From contig FWWN02000233.1 in assembly GCA_900175165.2 (NCBI GenBank), positions 80,038 through 144,037 of the forward strand: 64,000 nucleotides of DNA, written 5' to 3'. Source of the DNA: Rhizomucor pusillus. Lineage: Eukaryota; Mucoromycota; Mucoromycetes; Mucorales; Lichtheimiaceae. The position numbers were made by a program, and so were the translations under genes. Below are positions 22,933 through 33,550 of the stretch, one piece after another; the first letter of the stretch is position 1, and every line of letters starts with the position of its first letter. The notes beneath the pieces are model-generated. The model was given only the letters and a program-made list of their open reading frames with translations, did no database searches and had not been told where the DNA came from.

Positions 22933-23667
22933 ATGCGCTGCACCGTCCTGTCCTTTGCTATCGTAACTCTTTACTTTGCTGCAAGTATTCAAGCTGCCCC
23001 CGTTCCTGAAGGTCCAACAGCCGGAGGTATCGGCAACATCGCTGGCGATATAGACACTGGAACATTGAAAAATGTTGCCGAGAAAGCGCTTGGCAGCGGC
23101 GGCGCTCAGTTGCAGGAAGGAGCTATTGGAAACATTGGAGGTTCAGAACGCAGAGATCTTCTTCCTAAAACTCCTGTCGACGATACTGCCCAGAATGTTG
23201 GCCCCTCTGCTCTCCAAGCAAGCATAAAGCGTGACGAAACTGTACCGAAACAAGAAGAAGGAGTTGCTAGAAAACGCTCCGGTACACAACTTTCCCGTCG
23301 CAGCGGCGCACTTGGTCTCAAGAAACGTCAGGAAGAAGAAGAGGAAGGAGGGAGCCAGAAGAAGCCGCCGCAAGGTCCAGGTGGAAAAACTACAGACGCA
23401 GTTGCGGGAGCTCTGACACCAGTGACAGGAATTTCAGCCAAAACCAAACCTGCGGAAAAATCTATCGGTCAGACAGTCAGCTTGCCTAGTGCAATACTTA
23501 ACACAGGCGCAGGGCTGGTTCCAACGGACAAGGATGTGAATAAGCAACTTGGCGATTTGGGCACTAAAGTCGACGGTATTACAGGTATTGATAAACTTCA
23601 ACAAAAGCCCGGTCAGGGAAAGCAAGGAGGACAACAACAACAACCACCGCCACCACAGGAAGATTAA
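22933..23667 (+). CDS. Secreted low-complexity protein with many dibasic (Kex2-type) sites
   Basis: A single ORF of 244 codons. Residues 1-21 are a signal peptide (MRCTVLSFAIVTLYFAASIQ then AAPVP). The mature part is Gly/Gln/Pro-rich. It carries dibasic sites at residues 73-74 (RR), 99-100 (KR), 113-115 (RKR), 122-123 (RR) and 130-132 (KKR, before an EEEEE run). Kex2/furin proteases cut after such pairs in the Golgi, so the precursor may be processed into peptides, although the segments between sites are not repeats. No cysteine is present after the signal. The C-terminus is Gln/Pro-rich (QQQQPPPPQED). No family recognised; a wall-associated, effector-like or peptide-precursor role is speculation. 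Confidence 0.72.
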   Translation: MRCTVLSFAIVTLYFAASIQAAPVPEGPTAGGIGNIAGDIDTGTLKNVAEKALGSGGAQLQEGAIGNIGGSERRDLLPKTPVDDTAQNVGPSALQASIKRDETVPKQEEGVARKRSGTQLSRRSGALGLKKRQEEEEEGGSQKKPPQGPGGKTTDAVAGALTPVTGISAKTKPAEKSIGQTVSLPSAILNTGAGLVPTDKDVNKQLGDLGTKVDGITGIDKLQQKPGQGKQGGQQQQPPPPQED

Positions 23668-24031
23668 TGAGCTAGAGGCGTAATTTCTCTCCCTCCCACA
23701 CTGTAGTTTGTAGACGAGTCTTTTCATTCCTTCTTATCTTTCTATATTCTTCGCTTACTTTATTAAAGCAGCAAATGGTGCCTGAATATTTACGGTGCTT
23801 AATGTGTCTTTTTTCATAACCATCATCAGCAATGTAGCTATGGCTGGATTACTGCCCGTTCTATAATTACTCTCTTGCCATTGGTAATAAGTTGTTTTGG
23901 AAAATATCCTGGCGATGTATGCAACTTTATGCATTATACTCGTATCGCGTGTTTGTTGCGCAAAAAGGCAATTTTGTTCGCCGCGGCGTCATGCACGTTA
24001 AGCTTCTTTGTATTCCCCATTCTCGCACTCC
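23668..24031. other. Intergenic spacer
   Basis: Carries the 3' end of the secreted-protein gene and the 5' leader of the coiled-coil gene. No coding or RNA feature seen. Confidence 0.4.
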
Positions 24032-25507
24032 ATGTCGTCCCTCAACGATGCTGTCAACTTTGTACTGAATCAATCAGAAAAAGCAGCCTCAATACAGCTT
24101 TCCAGTCCTTCTACGCAAGTGACGGAACAGCTCGAACGCAGCAAACGCATTGCCGGCACGAAGCGGAAATTGATCAGGGACGCTGACGCCAGCGAATGTA
24201 AACTGTTTGCAGTCAGCACAACCGAAGCTACGAGGTGAGGGATGCCGATCCTTCATTTAAAGCGAGCCATGTACTCACAAGAAGTATAGAATAAACACGG
24301 ACGCTATTCAAGAAGTCATTGCTCGTGAATCTTTAGCTAACCGGCCAAACGTCGAACGTATCTTGTCAGCTGCGATATCCCTAAACGAAATATGGTGCGT
24401 CCAGAAACATCCATCTTTCTTTGCTTGAGAGAATTAACCTGAACACATATAGCCACGATCCGAACTCTGCTGCAAAAATCGAAGATTTGCGCCAAGTGCT
24501 TGAAGATCAGCAAATCAACCTGGATTATCTCGACACAACTTATCAAAAGGTTAGAGATGAATTAGAATATGATGATGATTATGAATCAGCTAAAAAGTTC
24601 TCAAGAACAGGGATGAGGTCGAACGGCTTACAAAACTGGCTGCAGAGATGCCTTCAGCTGGAACAGAACAACAAGCAGAAAGCTCCATTGAGAAAGGAAA
24701 GGTTAGCTAGCAGGTATATACATGATCCCCGAGTGGTGTCTGACTAGATGCTTTTACAGCAACCGATGCTTAGCCCAGAACTACAGCAACAAAAGGTATG
24801 CTTGAGCGATTCAAGAAGCATTATATTGTTCAAATGGGAAGCTAAGCGAAAATATGCAGGAACTTGAGGAATTGGAGAAGGAAATAGCAGCGAAAAAACA
24901 AGAATTAAAAGAGCATCGTAAGTATACATCGCTCATCAGATTTGAACTCTGAAATCTAAAAGATTGATGGCTATAATAGAGCAAGAGGCATCCAAGGAAA
25001 TAGAAATGATGGACGAAGAACGTAGACAAAAAGAAGAAAGCAAGCAAGACGAGGAGCAAAAAGAACCTGAGCAGATGGAAGCACGGGATTTTATATCAAT
25101 ACTCAGAGAAAGGTTGCAAGAAATATTAACAGCTTCATCAATAACATGGAAAGAGAAGTTCAGGTCAGCTTTGCATGGCGTTCCATTTGTCACATGATCG
25201 CAACTGACACTATATTCGATATAGTGAAATTCGCAAAGAACTCATACGGCAAATATTGTCAGAGAATAATGACAGCTCATCAGAAGTATCAAATGAAGCA
25301 AAGTTGATGGCCAAAGTAATCGAGCTGCTTCAATCGCAAGAAAGCAAAGAGCTATCTCTAGCTGATCTCAAGGCGGCAGCTGGTACCTTTGCAACGAATC
25401 TGGGTTTGCAAGAAAATGCAGGAACTCAAGCGATCTACAAGCTGGGTGCGCATAAAATAGTTCACATTGATCGTAGTCGAAAAGAAAGCACTGTACAGTT
25501 ATTGTAA
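24032..25507 (+). CDS. Coiled-coil protein of unknown function
   Basis: Seven exons can be joined in phase: 24032-24234, 24290-24394, from 24453 to a GTTAGA donor near 24550, from GTCGAACGG near 24618, then exons around 24761, 24857 and 24979, and a final exon ending at 25507. The protein is about 340 residues. It starts MSSLNDAVNFVLNQSEKAAS, has predicted coiled coil around DLRQVLEDQQINLDYLDTTY and again ELEELEKEIAAKKQELKEH and MMDEERRQKEESKQDEEQKE, and ends in a possible small globular domain (LADLKAAAGTFATNLGLQEN, then KIVHIDRSRKESTVQLL). The length and two-coil layout resemble kinetochore or spindle-pole subunits, but no family motif confirms this. It lies 156 bp upstream of MetH on the same strand. 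Confidence 0.62.
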
Positions 25508-25663
25508 TCTTCGTTATCCGAGTAAATAAGACAATGTTAATCGCTTTAGCTTCCGCGCACTGATCAACCTGTCGGCTGTCAAAATCGCATCAATCTCCAT
25601 CTGCCATTTTCGAACTGAGAGCCAGGTTTTCCCCACTCGCTCTATTTCAGCACGATCTACACA

Positions 25664-28600
25664 ATGACGGCGGCTAATGGAATAGGTACAAGGGATATGC
25701 AACAAAGAAGAAAGAGCATGACCTAATTGGACTTAGATATATTTGAGTACTTGGAAAAGACGCTCTCGGAACGCATCATGTTCCTAGACGGTGCCATGGG
25801 TACCATGGTGCAGCGCTTGAAGTTGGAAGAAACCGACTTTCGAGGTGAGCAACAAAAGAGACGACGAGCATAGAACCGAACAAGATTTTAACGGATAGTG
25901 CAAAAGGCATCGAGTTTGCTAATCACCCGAACGATCTGCGTGGCAACAATGACTTGCTGACTCTGACCAAACCTGAAGCGATTTACAATATCCATAAGCA
26001 GTACCTTGAAGCGGGATCTGATATGGTTGAGACGAATACATTCAGCTCTACGACTATCGCGCAGGCCGACTATGCATTGGAGTCGTATGCTTATCGCCTG
26101 AACAAGGAAGGTGCGGAATTGGCCAAACGCGCATGCAAGGACGTGTGGGAGGCGACAGGTATACCTCGATTTGTGTGTGGTGCAATTGGTCCTACCAATC
26201 GAACGGCATCCATTTCCCCGTCTGTCGAAAACCCTGCTTTCCGCAATGTCACATTTGATGAATTGGTGACCGCCTATGCCGAACAAGTCCGCGGTCTTTT
26301 GGATGGCGGCGCCGATATTTTGCTGGTGGAGACTATTTTTGATACCCTCAATGCTAAAGCGGCCGTCTACGCTATTGACATGGTCATTGAAGAAGACAAG
26401 TAAGAGTGTATACATCAGCTGCGTTGTTATCATCCATTTCTAATCACGTGAATAATAACAAACAGCCGACCCAAAGTTCCAGTATTTATCTCAGGCACAA
26501 TTGTCGATCAGAGTGGTCGTACGCTTTCCGGTCAGACGGGCGAGGCATTTGTCACCTCGTTGAAACACGCTGAACCCATGGCCTTTGGTCTCAACTGTGC
26601 TCTGGGTGCCCCTCAAATGAAGCCATTCATTCAAAATATCAGTCGATTCACCGATGCGCACATTATTTGTTACCCCAACGCTGTAAGTGCCAGCTTTGTA
26701 CCACCGATATCGTCGTGACTAAAACTTTGTTGCTGCTTATCAGGGTCTGCCTAATGCTATGGGTGAATATGACGAAAGTCCTGAAGCCATGGCCAAGAAC
26801 GTGGAGCCATTCGCGCAGGAAGGTCTTGTTACCATTGTTGGTGGTTGCTGTGGTACCACTCCCGAGCATATCAAGGTAAAAGCAAAGGAGATAATGTCTG
26901 ATATTACACTGCAATGCTTACAAACTCGACCTTTTTGGAAAAGGCTGTAGCAGATGTATGTCGCAAATACCCACCTCGTCCAAAACCGCCCAAGAACACG
27001 GATGTCATGTTGCTTTCCGGTCTTGAAGTCCTTCGCGTTGACGAGACAACAGGTTTTGTGAACGTCGGTGAACGTTGCAACGTTGCTGGTTCGCGCAAAT
27101 TCTGTCGCCACATCTTGAAGAACGAGTACGAAGAAGCACTGGCGATTGCCCGTGCGCAAGTAGAAAATGGTGCACAGGTTGTCGACGTTAACTTTGACGA
27201 AGGTTTATTGGATGGCCACGCTGCGATGAACAAGTTTTTAAACTTGCTAGCCTCTGATCCTGACTGTGCTCGCGTACCCCTCATGGTGGACTCTTCAAAG
27301 TTTAGCGTCATTGAAGCTGGTCTTAAATGCGCTCAGGGTAAATGTATCGTCAACTCCATCTCGCTCAAAGAAGGTGAAGAAGATTTTATCCGCAAGGCAA
27401 AGATCATCAAGCGTTTCGGTGCCGCCGTTGTCGTCATGGCGGTATGTATATGCAAACTCTCACCTAGAGAAAGCATACAGATACTAATTTCCTATGTATA
27501 CTAGTTTGATGAGACCGGTCAAGCTGCCGAGAAGGATCGCAAAGTGGAAATCTGTACCCGATCGTATCGTATTTTGGTAGACAAGGTTGGATTCAACCCT
27601 TACGATATCATTTTTGATCCCAACATTTTGACTATTGCTACCGGCATGGGTGAGTTATGACTTGGTATACATCAGTAATCGCAAGCACGTTTCTGACATG
27701 CGTGTATTTGTACAGAGGAACACAACAACTACGCTGTAGAATTCATTGAAGCTTGCCGCACCATCAAGCAAACATTGCCTGGTGCCAAGATCAGCGGTGG
27801 TGTATCCAACCTGTCATTTGCGTTCCGTGGTATGGACAAGGTCCGTGAGGCTATGCACTCTGTCTTTCTGTTCCATGCAGTCAAGGCTGGCATGGATATG
27901 GGTATCGTGAACGCTGGTTTCTTGACTGTGTACGATGATATCCCCAAGGATCTGCTACAACTTTGCGAGGATGCCGTCTGGAACCGCGATCCCGAAGTGA
28001 CTGAAAAGCTTCTTGAGTATGCTAAAGCTCACTCCAAAGACGCAAAGAAGGATGACGACCAGGAAGAATGGCGCAAATGGCCCGTGACCGAACGTATCAC
28101 TCACGCGCTCGTCAAAGGTATCATGAAGTACATTATCGAAGATACCGAGGAAGCCCGTCAAGACAAGGAGAAATATCCTCGTGCATTGAACGTAATTGAA
28201 GGACCATTGATGGCCGGTATGAATGTCGTTGGTGATCTGTTTGGCAAAGGCAAAATGTTCTTGCCACAAGTTATCCGATCAGCTCGGTGAGTCTTACCCA
28301 GTAAAGAAAGGATATCATTGACTGCTAACATGCGTCGTACAGTGTCATGAAGAAAGCAGTGGCACATCTTGTCGAATTCATTAAATTGGAAAAGGAAGAA
28401 GAAATGGCCAAAACCGGTGCTACCGAAATCAAGGGCAATGGAACGATTATCATGGCAACCGTTAAGGGTGATGTCCACGATATCGGCAAGAACATTTGCG
28501 GTGTCGTTCTTGGCTGCAACAACTACAAAGTTATTGATATGGGTGTAATGGTTCCCTGCGACCAGATCATCAAGACAGCTATTGAAGAAAAGGCCGATAT

Positions 28601-29906
28601 TGTTGGTTTGTCAGGACTTATCACGCCTTCGCTGGAAGAGATGGTTATCGTCGCCAAGGAGTTCCAAAAAGCTGGTCTGAAGATCCCTATTTTGATCGGC
28701 GGTGCTACGACCAGCAAGATGCACACGGCTGTCAAGATTGCTCCTCAGTACGATGCGCCTGTTGTCTACGTACTGGATGCATCTCGCAGCGTCCCGGTTG
28801 CTGCCTCGTTGCTTGACGAGAATCAGCGTGAAGATTTCGCTGAAGATATCCGGGAAGAATACACCGAGTTGCGCGAGGAATATTTGGAAGGTTTAGAAGA
28901 AAAGCGCCTCCTGTCACTCGAGGCCGCTCGCGAGAAGAAATTGCAAATCGACTGGTCTCTCAAGCCCCCAGTGGCCAAACCAAAGTACTTAGGCACGAAG
29001 GTCTACGACGATTTCCCACTCGAGCAACTCTTGAGTCACATTGACTGGAACCCATTCTTCCAAGTCTTCCAGCTGCGTGGTCGATACCCTAACCGTGGCT
29101 ATCCCAAAATTTTTGATGACGAGAATGTTGGCGCTGAAGCCAAACGTGTGTTTGATGATGCTCAAACTATGCTGAAGGAAATTGTGTCAAAGAAGCTTCT
29201 CAAGGCCTCTGGTATCGTCGGGTTCTACCCTGCCAATAGCGTTGGTGACGATATCGTCATTTACGAGGACGAATCCCGCGAAACCGTCAAGACGGTCTTT
29301 TACGGCCTTCGACAGCAATCTGAAAAGGAAAATGATGAGCCTTACTACTGCTTGTCTGACTTTGTTGCGCCCAAGGAGACCGGCATGGCCGACTATGTCG
29401 GTATGTTTGCTGTGAGCACCGGTTTTGGCTGCGACGAGCTAGTCGCGCAGTACGACAAGGAGCACGACGACTATTCAAGCATTATGGCCAAAGCACTTGC
29501 TGACCGTCTGGCCGAGGCATTTGCTGAATGGTTGCACGAGAAGGTGCGCAAGGATGACTGGGGCTATGCTTCTGAGGAACATATGTCTGCTGCAGAGATG
29601 TTTGCAGTGCGGTATCAGGGCATCCGCCCTGCCCCTGGCTACCCATCGCAGCCTGACCACACAGAGAAGCTGACCATGTGGCAGCTTGGAGAGATTGCCG
29701 AAAAGACGGACATCACCTTGACAGACTCACTTGCCATGAACCCGGCCGCTAGCGTCAGTGGTTTGTATTTTGCCCACGAGGAAAGCAAGTACTTTGCTGT
29801 CGGAAAGATCGAAAAAGATCAAGTCGTCGACTACGCCGCTCGTAAGAAGATGGATACGGCAGAGGTTGAGAAATGGCTGGGTACCATTTTGGCGTATGAT
29901 ACCTAG
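25664..29906 (+). CDS. metH: Cobalamin-dependent methionine synthase
   Basis: Nine exons (25664-25685, 25737-25844, 25907-26399, 26466-26682, 26744-26875, 26944-27441, 27505-27649, 27716-28286, 28343-29906) total 3750 nt, 1249 residues, near the bacterial 1227. The enzyme transfers the methyl of 5-methyltetrahydrofolate to homocysteine through B12. All four modules are present: the homocysteine domain with zinc cysteines near 252 (LNCALG) and 315-316 (GGCCGTT), the pterin domain ([16 protein letters not shown]), and the cap plus B12 domain with the D-x-H-x-x-G motif at about 772-777 (DVHDIGKN), whose His is the cobalt ligand. The C-terminal SAM-binding reactivation domain has [20 protein letters not shown]. 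The first exon is only 22 nt, ending in a phase-1 codon. Cytosolic; needs imported cobalamin. Confidence 0.96.
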
Positions 29907-30183
29907 AAATCTTTCACTCCTTTGTTGCTTCACGCGATCTTGTTCCTTTTTTCTCGTTGTCCTTTTTATTTCCCCTATACATACTACTCCTAACCAAAAG
30001 TTCTTCACTCTTTCCACCCAGTAATACATATAGTTGGAGAGCATAAAGAAAATTTAAGGAGCATCTCCATGATACATAAATACACAACATACATATATAA
30101 AGAGTAGAATAAAATGAATTTTGTTATTTTGCCTTTTTGTTACTCCCTCCATTGTTAGATTACAAATATATTTTTGGAATCCA

Positions 30184-30816
30184 ATGCGACCATCACTGTT
30201 ACTGTGCTTATGCACAGTCCTATTCATGCTTGATACCGTTTCATCGGCAGCGGCAACGAGGAGGCTACAAATGCGCTTGCGACGACGAGGATTGATCGAT
30301 GCAGCGACGAGCGGCGGCGGTCTAGGCGATGGTGTCGTTGGGTCTGCACTTGGAGGAGCAGGAGGAGGAGCAACGGACAAACTGCTAAAGCTGAAAATGA
30401 CACCGGATACACCAACAGATCCAACCTCTACGCCCGATATCAATCCGCAACAGAACCTTGTTGATCCTACACGGTTACCGAACAAGCAATTAGTTAATCT
30501 CAAGCAGGAACCACCCACGAAGCAAGAGTTGAATGCCGAGGGTCCTCCTTCCCTCGTCCAGGTCGCCCCCGAGCGCCACAACATTGTCACCCTGCAACCC
30601 GGCTCTAACGTGGGACCTGTCGAGATGTACGATCAAGATACCAAACCTCAGTCTTCTCAAATCACGCAAGACGGTGGTGAAGAAGAGGAAGAAGAGGAAG
30701 AAGAAGGCGGCAGCGGTGGAGCTGGAGCTGGAGCTGGAGAGGATGATAACGAGGAAGAAGAAGAAGATAATGATGAAGATGACGACGACGAGGATGCCGA
30801 CGATGAAGAAGAATAA
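30184..30816 (+). CDS. Secreted protein with basic N-terminus and acidic tail
   Basis: A single ORF of 210 codons. Residues 1-21 are a signal peptide (MRPSLLLCLCTVLFMLDTVS then S). It is followed at once by dibasic clusters (RR at 26-27, RLRRR at 31-35), a Gly-rich stretch (GGLGDGVVGSALGGAGGGA), a Pro/Thr/Gln-rich middle and a long Glu/Asp tail. The layout (signal, dibasic sites, Gly-rich segment, low complexity) recalls the gene at 22933, though the proteins cannot be aligned by eye beyond that. It may be a propeptide cut by a Kex2-like protease. An acidic tail could bind cations or wall polymers. No family recognised. Confidence 0.62.
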   Translation: MRPSLLLCLCTVLFMLDTVSSAAATRRLQMRLRRRGLIDAATSGGGLGDGVVGSALGGAGGGATDKLLKLKMTPDTPTDPTSTPDINPQQNLVDPTRLPNKQLVNLKQEPPTKQELNAEGPPSLVQVAPERHNIVTLQPGSNVGPVEMYDQDTKPQSSQITQDGGEEEEEEEEEGGSGGAGAGAGEDDNEEEEEDNDEDDDDEDADDEEE

Positions 30817-31633
30817 GATAAATGTATTTGAACATGTCTTGAATAATAAACCGAGTATTCAATTTAAGTGCACGATCCCACTTTGCATTGATGGAGACTT
30901 TGGTTTCTATATGGACAGCGTGTTTTAAGTGCATATCAGTTATCCTGTGCATGCAGCAGCAGCAAACTAGTGTGTAGCCCTGTTTGTCCTCCTTGGTTGC
31001 GCTGCCGACTACAACCCAAGCTGTCAAGCCCGCACTCAGCGCGTCCACGAACTCTAATTATGGATCCTGTGTTCTTAGAGTTTCTTTTTGTTGTTTGGAT
31101 GCAGCTGACACGCGCCTGCTAAGTGGTCCTGACGCTCTCAAGGGCGGTATGCAAAAGCAGGCAATGCGAGACATTACTTAACGCCCGTAGACGATTAAAA
31201 ATTGTCGCACCACTCTGCGCTGCAAAAGTTGATGATCCAAGATTTAAAAAGCTCTACAAAAAACGAGAAGGCAATATCCATGTTAACAATATTCCAACAT
31301 GAAACACAAGATGTTACCGACCAGACACGCATGCATGACAACGATCTCGTCTCGGTCAGGAATAAAGTGCTACAGCTCGAAGAGCACCAAGATATTACAG
31401 ATCCTTATAATGCAAATACAAGACCAAACTAATGAAATCACTTTATTTACACTTTTGATTGACTTATACTCCCATTCTTTCCCTCCGATGGTGACTCATC
31501 TTTGTAAGTTGCAAGGCAACTGTGATGTGCTATCAACCCCACATCATCCCGCGGAATAGGGTTCGTCACGTTTCCGGGGAAGACATTCCCGCCGCACTGC
31601 AACCAGCTTCTTTTTCCTTAGTAATAAAAGAAC
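30817..31633. other. Intergenic region
   Basis: Downstream of the acidic secreted protein. It includes a weak plus-strand frame at 31202-31432 with a coiled-coil-like composition but no ATG at its start. No gene supported. Confidence 0.35.
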
Positions 31634-32986
31634 ATGCCGCTCAAAGTACTCATCTCGAATGACGACGGTAAAGTTGACCAGATGTGTACGAAGTCTACAT
31701 TTTGAATGATCAGGGTGTGACTATATGTGTATGCAGGTCCACCGAGCCAGGAGGAATCGCCCTTTATTCTTCCCTTCCTAGAGCACTTGGAGGGTCTTGG
31801 CTGGGACGTGAAGTAAGTCGTTGCAACGGTGCATGGACGCATATGGTTTTCCAACCTGTTTGACAGAGTATGCCTTCCAAATTCGCAAAAGTCATGGATA
31901 TCCAAGTCGTTCATGATCAAGGATCACATTGAAGTTAGCTACTACCACCGAACAACAGGCGAGACTTCGGTCCATCGGCGTGCTGACAATGATATTGTGC
32001 TGGTACGTTGCAGAAGCAAAGTCTGAATTTTGTATCAACTACAGAATTATAATAATGCAATTTTTCTATTAGCTGGGCGGCACACCTGCAACTTGTATCA
32101 ACATTGCATTGAACCATATCTATAAAGACGAGAATTTTGATCTCGTTATCGGTGGTCCCAATTTTGGACGCAATTCGGCCAAGTATGCGGTCTTTGGCAA
32201 TTTGGTGATATGCAGTTTATAGTAACAAAACGATTGTTCAGTATCTATACACTTTCATCTGGTACCGTCGGCGCTGCTCTGTAAGTTGAAGAGATTTCAT
32301 CGTTACCATGCATATCAGGATTCTCCCTCTGACATATCCCTCATCATCTAGCGAAGGTGTCATGTGCGGCAAGAAAGCTATTGCACTTTCTTTTGCGTTT
32401 TATTCGAGAGACTTTGCTAAGGAAAAGCTTAAATGTGCTTGTGAAATGGGTACGTCTTCAGCATAGGTATCCTGAATAACATTCGAAAGTTTCTGACAAT
32501 GGCTTTGCAGCATCCAGTGTTATTGAGCATTTGTGGAACAATAGACAAGACTGGCCTCAGGAAGGTCTCTTTAACGTCAATGTGCCCGTCGTCGATGAGC
32601 ACCGTCCTGTGCACTTGACCCGGTTCCACAAGACCTCCTACGGTAGCATATTCATGCCGTTGCAGGAAGGCAAACCACCTAGTGGCACCGATGAAGATTC
32701 GGTCGAGTATAACGTGCGCAGTGAAGTGGAAGGTCACGAAAGCGGCCGAACCATTTTCCATTTTGCGCCAGACATCAGGAGCATGAGCCACCCAAAGGAT
32801 GCGGAGCCAGGCACGGATGCTTGGGCATTGAACAATAAATATGTTTCTGGTAAGCTTACTGTTACAAACCCAAAGATAAAATGCATCTCCCTGATCAATT
32901 TTTTTCTGATAGTAACTCCCATGGCCGCTGCATACGAGGTCGCCAAGCTATCGAACACTTTTGGATTTGAGTCACACAAACTCTAG
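31634..32986 (+). CDS. SurE-family 5'/3'-nucleotidase or acid phosphatase (Pby1-like domain)
   Basis: Multi-exon gene starting MPLKVLISNDDGPPSQEE, where the first intron splits the NDDG codon and rejoins in phase. SurE hallmarks follow: the metal-binding NDDG, LGGTPATCINIALNHIY, LVIGGPNFGRNSA and SSGTVGAALEGVMCGKKAIA. The C-terminal half (GLFNVNVPVVDEHRPVHLTR and later NKYVSVTPMAAAYEVA) is the usual fungal extension. SurE enzymes hydrolyse nucleoside monophosphates and other phosphomonoesters with divalent metal. There is no signal peptide, so it is probably cytosolic. Yeast Pby1 fuses this domain to a tyrosine-ligase-like domain; here only the SurE part is seen. The stop is TAG after SHKL. 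Confidence 0.88.
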
Positions 32987-33550
32987 ATAGATAAGACAAA
33001 AATCGATAAAATTGTAAAATAGAATGTCGTTACTTCCTCTTGTCTTGTCAAATATGTATGTTTGTATTTAGGAGCCAGGGAGCTTTATCGGGTTGTCGGT
33101 TCCTTTGAGACCATCTAGTGATGATCAGCGGGCATCATCAGCCTCCTTTCCTTGCTAAATACTTGGCACCGGCCAGTTTAGCAGAGTTAGCCTTTGCAGC
33201 ATCGAATCCTCGTCCACTTCCACTCCGCGATGCGCCGAAATCTCGTTCCTCTTCCACAGAGAGATCGGACAAGGACGATGTGTGTAAAAGGACAAGAACC
33301 TTGTACAAACTTAGCTTTCTGCTGTGGTGAAACGATGATTCATTTGAAAACACGTATTTTTCTATTATCGCGATGCAATATCCTCCTATTCTTGCAACGT
33401 GAATGGGTTTTCTCCCGACTGCTGCTGTGACCTGTGAGTGTTACGATTTTCAACAGTTTTCCAGCGCGGGGTCAATTTCTGGCGATACGATCATCATTTT
33501 CAACTGTTTATTGTTTTCCCTCCCTTCTTTTACTTTACTGCATTGCATAC
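32987..33550. other. Intergenic region upstream of the PP6 gene
   Basis: No convincing coding sequence. The last 150 bp are T/C-rich, consistent with the leader of the phosphatase gene. Confidence 0.4.

Noticed and set aside
26740..27311. Minus-strand ORFs of about 135-139 codons
   Set aside because: Antisense of conserved MetH exons.
30224..30590. Minus-strand ORFs over the secreted acidic protein gene
   Set aside because: Shadows of a low-complexity coding region; no start context or exon partner.
31202..31432. Coiled-coil-like ORF
   Set aside because: No ATG, no splice partner and no motif.
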